This document shows, in pieces, positions 56,764 through 64,000 of a stretch of 64,000 nt of DNA. Position numbers and translations under genes: made by a program. A model generated the notes under the pieces. It was not told where the DNA came from and did not search any database. It was given only the letters and a program-made list of their open reading frames with translations. The stretch lies in assembly GCA_018398585.1 (NCBI GenBank), contig JAGTTD010000007.1:37166911-37230910 (forward strand). Reading direction: 5' to 3'. Each line of letters begins with the position of its first letter. The stretch's first letter is position 1. The stretch comes from Simmondsia chinensis. Lineage: Eukaryota > Streptophyta > Magnoliopsida > Caryophyllales > Simmondsiaceae.

Positions 56764-59700
56764 TATGAGAGAAGAGTTTTGGGAGCATGCCCAATAGGTT
56801 GCTGAGACTTTTATTTATAGAGAAATAGAATAATAAAATTATATAAGACCCCTCAGGCTAAGATAATATAAATAGAGTTATATTATACTAATATGCCCTT
56901 TAATTTGTGCGTGGGGGACCAATGTGGAGATTGGCCTTATGGTAGCGGAAGCGATCTGTAGCCAACCCTTTGATGAAGATATCAGCAACCTGTTTAGTGG
57001 TGGGAGTAAATCGAACCTGGATATCACCTTTGACAACCTTCTCACCAACATAATGAAAATCTGCATCAACATGTTTGCTACGATCACTGGAGATGGGGTT
57101 AGCAGACAAGTAAGTAGCGGAAACATTATCGCAGTAGACGAGGATTGGGCCGAAGTGACATAGGTCCAGATCACACATAAGGTATCTGATCCAATCACAC
57201 TCTGCTACAACCTTAGCAACAGCATGATACTCAGATTCAGTGGAGGACTTAGAGACCGTGGGTTGCTTCTTAGCACTCCAGGAGATGAGGTTGGGCCCAA
57301 GAAACAAGGCAAACCCTGTAGTGGAACGACATGTGTCAGGGCACCCACCCTAGTCAGCATTAGCATAAGCAGTGACCGTGGTGCAGGATCCCGGAGTAAC
57401 GGTAAGGCCATGATCAGGCGTGAGCTTAAGGTAGCGTAGAATACGCTTCACCATCTGCCAATGGAACTTAGTGGGAGCGTGCATGAATTGAGAAACACGG
57501 TTAACCGCATATGATATATCAGGATGAGTCATGGTGAGGTACTGAAGAGCACCCACCGCACTTCTAAACTCAGTCGGATCAGACAACAAAGTCCCGTCAG
57601 TCACCAATGGTTGTACCTGAGCTTGTAAGGGAGTTTGTACCGGTTTAGCCTCAAGCATGTCATGCTTGCCAAGGTGGTCAAGAGTGTACTTATGTTAGGA
57701 TAAAAAGAGACCATGTGGGTACGCTTAGCTTCAATGCCAAGGAAATAATGAAGTGGACCAAGGTCTTTCATTGCAAACAGAGTAGATAGGGAGGCGGTGA
57801 GGCGGTCAAGAAAAGTGGAGTTAGAATTAGTGACGATAATGTCATTCACATATAGGAGAAGACACACATTGCTAGAAGGAGAGCAGTGGATGAATAGAGA
57901 TGGATCAGCCTTACTACAGTAGAACCCAAGATTGTATAGGAATGTGCCGAACCTATGAAACCAAGCTCTAGGTGCTTGCTTAAGACCATAGAGGGATTTT
58001 TGCAGTCGACACACATGCGTGGGAAACTTAGGATGAATGAAACCAGGAGGTTGTCGCATATAAATTTCCTCTTTAAGAAATCCATGTAAAAACGCATTTT
58101 TAACATCAAGTTGGCAAATGGACCATTTATGCGTGACCGCTATAGCGAGTATGAATCTGATGGTAGTGGGTTTCACAATAGGACTAAAAGTTTCAAAGAA
58201 ATCAAGGCCTTCACGTTGATGAAAACCCTGAGCAACGAGACGGGCCTTGAAGCGATCAACTGAAACATCAGGTTTATACTTAACCTTATACTTCCAAGCA
58301 CTACCAACTATATTCTGTGAGGGTGACGGAGGAACAAGGTCCCACGTCTGGTTCTGAATAAGAGCGTTGAATTCCTCAGCCATGGCTTCCTGCCACTGAG
58401 GATTTTTGACAGCTTGGGAGAAACAGGTAAGTTCTTGGACCACTACAATTGAGCTAAAAGACAAGATGTGTTCGGACTTATGTATGCCACCCTTAAGACT
58501 GGAACGCATAGGGTGCACATTGGACACCGGGGCCGGGCTAGAGGGGTGGGGGTTACACACCGAAGAGTCATCTAGTGGGGTCACAAGGAGGTCACTGAGG
58601 AGAACTAATAGGACTTGTCAAGATGGGAGCACTAGAGTCACCTGTGTCCCTAGGTGAGGCTGAGGCATCACAAGAACCAGAACGTGGTGATCCGGTGGAA
58701 ATCCCTGTGACACTTGGTCGTGGCACCGACAATAATGGTACTAGTGTGGTGGAATATGCCAAAAGCGGACGTGGTAGTGGAATGTCCACTAGGGAATGTG
58801 GCGTAGGCGCTATGTGATTAGAGACCAAATCAGGATATGGAAACAAATGCTCAACAAAGTGGACATGACGACTAATATGCACACAACCTGTGGTGGGGTC
58901 CAAGCAACGATAGCCCTTATATCGACTCGCATACCCGATGAAAACATGGGGAATAGAGCGGGGGGCTAATTTATGAGGGGCACGGGATGTGATGGTAAGA
59001 TAACATGCACACCCAAAGACCCGAAAAAATTCGTAGTCGGGTGCCGTTTGATAAAGCTTTTCAAAAGGAGATAAATTTCATAAATTTGGCGTGGGCAACC
59101 GATTTATAATGTAACATGCAATACACGCAACATCAGCCCAAAACTTAGGTGGAAGGCGCACTTGAAAAAGTAGGGTCCGTATCATTTCACTTAAATATTG
59201 ATGCTTGCGTTCCGCCACTCTATTTTGTTGTGGAGTATCAGGACAGGAAAGACGAAAGTGAATACCATGAGTGCGACAAGGGGCAAACAAGGACTGATTG
59301 TCAAACTCACAGCCTCCATCACTTTGAAAACATTTAATGTGGGCATTAAATTAATTTTCAACAAGAGCTTTAAATTCAGAAAAGATGGAGTAAACTTCGT
59401 CTTTCCGCTGCATCAGGTAAAGCCAAGTAAAGCGTGAAAAATCATCAATAAAAAGCACATAATAGTGAAAGGACGAATCAGACAAAACAGGTGATTGCCA
59501 AACATCCAAATGTATGAGCTGTAAAGGTGTTGTAGTAGTATGTAACACACGTGTAAATGGTAAACGACACGACTTACCCAAGCAACAAGCATGACAGTGT
59601 TTAACAGAAGTATCACTAGAAATAGAAGAGATCAAATAACGAGTTCGTAATATATCTAAAACAGAATGTCCTAAATGACCTAAGCGCCTGTGCCAAAGCT

Positions 59701-61782
59701 CACTGGGAACAGTCCGTGCTACGAGTCCACTGTTGTGTGGAGAAAATCCATAAAGAGACCCTTCATTGTGTATCCTGAGGAGGGGCATCCCCGTAACCTT
59801 GTCCTTAACACAAGACGGGGATGAATCAAATTCCACAATACAGTGATTATCATGACACAACTGTTTAATGGACAATAGGTTGTAAGTAAGACTAGGAACT
59901 AACATAACATTAGGAAGTAATAGGTCACGCGTTTGGGTCCGAATTTTTGAAAAACCAACATGAGTAACAACTAAAAGAGAGCCAATGCCAACTTGAATTA
60001 ACTTCGAACCATTATAAATAGTAGGTTTTGATAAGATACCTAAGTTGGAAGTCATATAGTTAGACGCCCTCGAGTCAGTATACCAGGTAGGATCAGCTGA
60101 TTTAGTAACAGACATGGCCGAAAGGGATAGCCACAAATCAGTGTTGACATAGCGATGAGGACAAAGAGAGGCAACATGACCTGATTGGTGGCAAATATGA
60201 CAAACCAGGGGGCCGGCACCACAAATACCATCATAGGACTGTTGAGAATTCGTACCTGCAGTGCGAACCCAAGATTGTTGATGCGGGTGGGGACCACTAG
60301 TAGTGACCATACTTGTCCCTTGTGTGTGTTGCGGTTGGAGTTGCGTCCACGACCTTTACGACCACGACCTCCATGGCCCCTACCATTACCCGAAGCATCC
60401 ACGGAGGACCCAGTGGCAGCGAGATCAGAACCATGATTGGTGGGGGTGCGGGCATGAATCCGTGATAGGCAGCTTCTTCATCCAGTAGTGCAGCCTTGAG
60501 CTGTTCAAAAGGAACGTCACGGGAGGACTGGCGGGTGAAGATATTAAAGGCAGCATACTCCGGTGGCAACCCAAAGAGGGCGTAGTGCATGAGCTCACGG
60601 TTAGAGACTGGAGAATCGATAGCTGCAAGATCGTCGGTTATTGCTTTGAGTTCAGTAAGATAGGCAGTCATTGATTTATTATCTTTTCGCAAAGTGACAA
60701 GTTGTGAGCAAAGGTCAAACTCTTTTGCGAGGGAGTGGTCACGGAAACGCTTGGCTAGGGCATTCCACATATCCCGGGAGGTGGGGTGATGAATTACATC
60801 ATTAAGCACAGGGCGGGAGAGAGACGCAAATAAACAAGCCCTAATGCTTTGGTCTATGCAGGACCAGGTGATAAAGTCAGGATTTGGGAGATATTGGCCC
60901 GTAGGCGATTGAATTTGACTAGGATGACAAGGAAGCAAGCCATCAACGAAGCCCATGAGTCGATGAGCCCAAAGAACCATAGAAACTTACTCTCGTCAGG
61001 TACGATAATCTGTGGAATTTTTCAATTTAACTGTGACTAGACTTGTAATCGAAGGAAGAGGAAAGGGGCCCCCGTGAACTAAGAGGGGAGACGGTGGAGA
61101 ATAATGAGGAAAATTTAGTGGAGGTAGAGAGGATCCGCTATTGTACCCAGGGGAGACGTTATTAAGGACCGATTGCACCGGTGGGAGACCGGGATAGCCA
61201 CTAGACGAAATTGGAATTGGGAGAGAGAAGCCATGTGTATAGGGGGAGGAGGTAGGCGCCGGTTGAGAGGGAGCCACTTGGGTGTGGGTTGGTGGCCGGT
61301 GGATGACACCAGACGCTACAGCCATTGGTGATGAGGGAAGAGGGAAATGATGTTGAAGCCATCGATGCAAGTCTAACAGCGAGCCAGGGGAGGGAAGTCG
61401 TCAGTGGAGAGGGAAGAGGGAAACGATGATGAAGCCATCGATGCAAGTCTAACCACGAGCCGGACGCTATAGCCGGGGAGTCGCTACTAGGGGAGGAACC
61501 GGAGAACGAGTGGAGAAGGGTGGCCGCTAGGGCTGGTGGCGGTGCAGGCAGCGCTAGGATTTGGGAGAAGGGTTTAGGCGTCGTTGGTTTGTGGGAAGAA
61601 GAAAGGTTATTTTTCCTTTTTTTTAGGCTGTGGTATGCTCTGATACCATGTGAGAGAGGAGTTTTGGGAGCATGTCCAACAGGGTTGCTGAGACTTATAT
61701 TTATAGAGAAATAGAACGATGAAATTACATAAAAGCCCTGAGGCTAAGATAATATAAATAGAGTTATATTATACTAATAATA
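56764..61782 (-). mobile_element. copia element, near full length, in SCPL intron 7
   Basis: LTRs 56764-56893 and 61649-61782 (about 130 bp, AGAGTTTTGGGAGCATG, GGTTGCTGAGAC, GAGTTATATTATACTAATA). Primer site GCTCTGATACCA at 61637-61648 (plus-strand view). Flanks ACGAC at 56759-56763 and 61783-61787 are a perfect 5-bp target duplication if the outer ends are placed as here. The LTRs start TA, not TG, on the minus strand. Confidence 0.88.
56900..61370 (-). pseudogene. copia gag-pol, inactivated
   Basis: Order on the minus strand: gag 60980-60420 (RDMWNALAKRF, DDLAAIDSPVSNRELM), zinc knuckle CHICHQSGHVASLC (about 60220), protease with WYTDSRAS where DSGAS is usual, integrase with the HHCC-type segment LWHRRLGHLGH...CHACCLGKS and LDVWQSPV, RT 58584-57601 (QLDVKNAFLHGFLKEEIYM, SLYGLKQAPRAWFHRF, LLLYVNDI) and RNase H (QPTVSKSSTESEYHAV, KQVADIFIKGLA). 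The YVDD site reads YVND and the protease Gly is Arg. Several frameshifts. Confidence 0.9.
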
Positions 61783-61792
61783 ACGACCATAA

Positions 61793-62095
61793 TCTTCTAT
61801 CTTCTTCTATATATTATTGCCAAGTACCTCCACCCCAAAAGCTTCTAAAATCCAATCTAAGCAATTCTAAACGGGTGTCACAAAAAAACTCTAATATAAG
61901 CAATTTTAAGAGGGGGTTATTTAACATTTGAGGTTATAGAAAAGGAAAAAAAAAATTCAATATCTTTACTACGTAATTTTGCAAAGTATATAATGTTGTA
62001 TCTTTTATAAAATTAAATAAAATTCTTGTATGATTATATATAAACTATATTTAAAAATATAAACATTCTTCGTGCATCGCACGGAATAACACTAG
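61793..62095 (+). mobile_element. non-autonomous Helitron, copy 1 of a tandem pair
   Basis: Starts TC after an A and ends CTAG; the hairpin CGTGC-ATC-GCACG (62071-62083) lies 9 bases before the final CTAG, the normal Helitron 3' layout. 303 bp, non-coding. The next copy begins at once. Confidence 0.85.
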
Positions 62096-62394
62096 TCTTC
62101 TTTATATTATTGTCAAGTACTCCCACTCCAAAAGCCTTCAAACCTCAATTCAAGCAATTCTCAAGGGGTATCACCAAAAGTCTCTGAATTCCAATATGAG
62201 CAATTCTAAGTGAGAGTTATTTGATATTCGAATAGAAAAGAAAAAAATAAAAAATTCAATATATTTACTATGTAATTTTAAATAGTATATAATATTGTAT
62301 CTTTTATAAAATTAAATAAAATTCATGTGTAATTATATATAAATTATATTTAAAAATATAAATATTCTTCATACATCGCACGAGATCACACTAG
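62096..62394 (+). mobile_element. non-autonomous Helitron, copy 2 of a tandem pair
   Basis: Begins TCTTCTTTATATTATTG directly after copy 1's CTAG and ends CACTAG before a T. About 80-85% like copy 1 by eye. Its hairpin is decayed on the left side (CATAC-ATC-GCACG). It ends 19 bp before the acceptor of SCPL exon 8. Confidence 0.85.
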
Positions 62395-62500
62395 TTCTAA
62401 TACTATGATGCAGTCACTGACAAAAAGCTGTAGAGGAAATTATAAAGAAGTTGACCCAACTAACGTGGAATGCCTCAATCATGTTCAAACCTTCTCCGAT

Positions 62501-63108
62501 GTAAGACATCCTTTCTTTCGTTTTTCTCTTATAAATACCTATAAAAATGTCAGCTCTATTAATAAAAAATAATATTATTATGTTAAAGAAGAGCCTCTTA
62601 CTAATATAAAAAATTTCACTGGGCCTTCTTTAGGCCTAATTACCGAGTTGGAATAAATAAGGTTGTATAAAAGCCTAAGTGGAATTACATCTTAAAACAA
62701 TTGATAATAGGTGGATTAACCCATTACACTTATAAATTGATCTCTTCGTTCTCACAACTCCAATGTAAGATTCCACTATATAGACTTATAGGTAGAGTCC
62801 TCAACATTTAAAGTTCTTTTAGGGTTATTCACACTAAATGACCCTATACTGTATTTATTGTGTCAATTCAATTATTGTACTTTTAATTGTGTCAATTTAG
62901 TCCCTGTATAATTTAAAATTTGTCAATTTAATCCTTAAAGAAAATTTTATGTTAAATTTTTAATGCAATTTTTAATGGTTCGGTCATGCAATTTAATCCA
63001 TGGTATTGGAACCGTACTGTGGGTCTGTTGTTGACCCAGACGGCAGAAGATTCATATACCAACGCTCCAATTTGAGAACTAAAACGGTGTCGTCAGATGC
63101 TGAATTTT
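62501..63108. other. SCPL intron 8 (start) with a half foldback element
   Basis: 62821-63000 matches the left arm and centre of the foldback at 18951-19337 (GTGTCAATTTAGTCCCTG, TTAATGGTTCGGTCATG); the right arm is missing. No exon seen. Confidence 0.5.
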
Positions 63109-63255
63109 GTCGTGTAAGTTTTTTTTTTTTTTTTTTTTTTTTTTTGCCTTTTTTAATAAGCAACGAGCGAAACTCGCGATATAAAAATTCGTGTAAGTTT
63201 CTATATTTTTTTTCTTTTTTAATAAGCAACTAGTGAAACTCGTGATATAAAAGTT
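63109..63255. repeat. tandem duplication of about 70 bp with poly-T
   Basis: Two copies of a TTTTTTAATAAGCAAC, GAAACTCGyGATATAAAA segment (63109-63190, 63190-63255); the first has an expanded T run of about 27. Confidence 0.7.
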
Positions 63256-63433
63256 AGCATCTCACATAGAGACCCCACACACAGTGTGAAAAAAGAAAAA
63301 ATAATAAGAAATACTTAAACAATTTGTAGATATTGACTCGATATACCGAGAACCAACTTTCCTTATTTTGCATATGGGAAAGTTTTGTGGTTTTTTTTTC
63401 TTTTTTTTAATGAAAATCATCTAGATTTTAGGT

Positions 63434-63467
63434 GAAGTTTCTAAAAAGTCTCTTTGGAGACATCCGA

Positions 63468-63499
<32 letters not shown>

Positions 63500-63559
63500 G
63501 GCCCCTGCGCAAGGATGACACGCATAAATCGAGAAATGGTCCAAAGAAGTTTCTAAAAA
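63434..63559 (+). pseudogene. U6 snRNA retropseudogene with target duplications
   Basis: 63448-63545 (98 nt) matches plant U6 snRNA nearly end to end, including ACATCCGATAAAATTGGAAC, the ACAGAGA box (ATACAGAGAAGATTAGCATG) and CACGCATAAATCGAGAAATG. Perfect 14-nt repeats GAAGTTTCTAAAAA at 63434-63447 and 63546-63559 flank it. No upstream sequence element (RTCCCACATCG) or properly placed TATA precedes it and no T-run terminator follows directly. It is a LINE-mobilised cDNA copy, not a functional gene. Confidence 0.92.
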
Positions 63560-64000
63560 AATTACCTATATTCTCTGATTTTTAAATGTTGCATCTAAAT
63601 TTTTAAAAAAAATTTCAATATAACACCTTAATATTAATGCCATTAGTATTTGTTAGTTTTTACCCATATAACTTTTAAAAAGAGAAAATAATTTAAAATA
63701 TTTATAAAAATATTTTAAACATCTAAAAAATTTACAAGTATTTTAAAAAATAATTTTATGTTTTAAAAATATTTTTTTAAATGTCACGTTGGCAAAAACT
63801 AATGAATGTTAACCATATCATATGAAGGTGTGATATTAAAAATTTTGAGAAAGTTTAGGTGTGATATTACAAAAATTAGAAAATCTATATGACTTTTTAA
63901 AACTGTACCTAAATTTAAGTGACTTTTAGTAAAAAAAAAAAAAACCTAATACAATTAAATGAATAATGTAGTTACAGGGTAAGCTACGTATAGAATAGAG
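63560..64000. repeat. AT-rich foldback-like sequence
   Basis: 63575-63660 and 63785-63890 are weak inverted repeats (ATAACACC / GGTGTGATATTA, AGTTTTTACC / GGCAAAAACTAATG). Non-coding. Confidence 0.45.

Larger units (their letters stand above)
41784..62500 (+). pseudogene. serine carboxypeptidase-like (SCPL) gene, broken, 3' end beyond window
   Basis: Exons: 41784-41932, 45910-46055, 46386-46462, 50059-50181, 50789-50891, 51093-51130, 56567-56649, 62414-62500. SCPL enzymes are secreted or vacuolar alpha/beta hydrolases, many acting as glucose-ester acyltransferases. Visible: a signal peptide (VCTLVVLVFLLLQFG), LPGFDGPLPFRLETG, the oxyanion motif [21 protein letters not shown], the nucleophile motif GDSYTG, GYLLGNPVT and the exon 8 segment RGNYKEVDPTN. 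The catalytic Asp and His would lie downstream, outside the window. Two lesions: the intron 3 acceptor before 50059 reads CGG, not AG; and exon 7 is 83 bp, lacking about 16-19 bp that normally encode an AHGMG-like stretch, which causes a stop at 56627-56629. Other junctions are GT-AG and in phase. Confidence 0.88.

Overview
This window is nuclear DNA of a flowering plant, most likely a eudicot. The evidence is introns with plant-type splice sites, two recognisable plant genes plus one broken one, AT-rich spacers, and dense plant retrotransposon and MITE content. I cannot name the species. No functional RNA gene, CRISPR array or organellar block was seen.

Genes. (1) 5496-8441, plus strand: a five-exon SOB FIVE-LIKE (SOFL) gene of 173 codons, a cytokinin-related plant-specific family; its second intron appears to use a GC donor. 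(2) 22903-31604, minus strand: an 11-exon, 816-codon WD40 gene matching Arabidopsis PCN (POPCORN), the UTP4/Cirhin relative of the small-subunit processome. Its promoter carries telo-box and site II (TGGGCY) motifs, as expected for ribosome-biogenesis genes. (3) 41784-62500, plus strand: eight exons of a serine carboxypeptidase-like (SCPL) gene spread over 20.7 kb by at least seven insertions. Its intron 3 acceptor reads GG and exon 7 has a frameshifting deletion, so it is called a pseudogene; further exons would lie beyond the window.

Layout. 1-4.7 kb: a copia end, SINEs, a copia relic and a MITE. 4.7-8.6 kb: solo LTR, then SOFL with SINE, TRIM and foldback elements in its introns and a SINE in its 3' flank. 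8.6-15.8 kb: degenerate non-coding tandem repeats. 15.9-18 kb: internally deleted copia. 18-22.9 kb: TRIM, SINEs and AT-rich DNA. 22.9-31.8 kb: PCN. 31.8-41.7 kb: SINEs, a double LTR, a satellite-like foldback and an L1-type LINE relic. 41.8-62.5 kb: the SCPL pseudogene, holding a Mutator-like foldback, TRIMs, two copia elements, a gypsy element and two head-to-tail Helitrons. 63.4 kb: a U6 snRNA retropseudogene.

The most notable signal is a SINE family with about 13 copies in 64 kb. Its full-length members have a head that is a whole 5S rRNA-like sequence (internal pol III promoter included) fused to a 3' module resembling the tail of tobacco TS-type SINEs. Nine copies have target-site duplications I could read directly, and one sits in one LTR of a gypsy element while the other LTR preserves the empty site. 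Other notable structures are a 72-bp-LTR TRIM family (about 293 bp in all), a 1.3-kb Mutator-type palindrome with a perfect 9-bp target duplication, tandem Helitrons abutting an exon, and three poly-G tracts of 25-32 bases.
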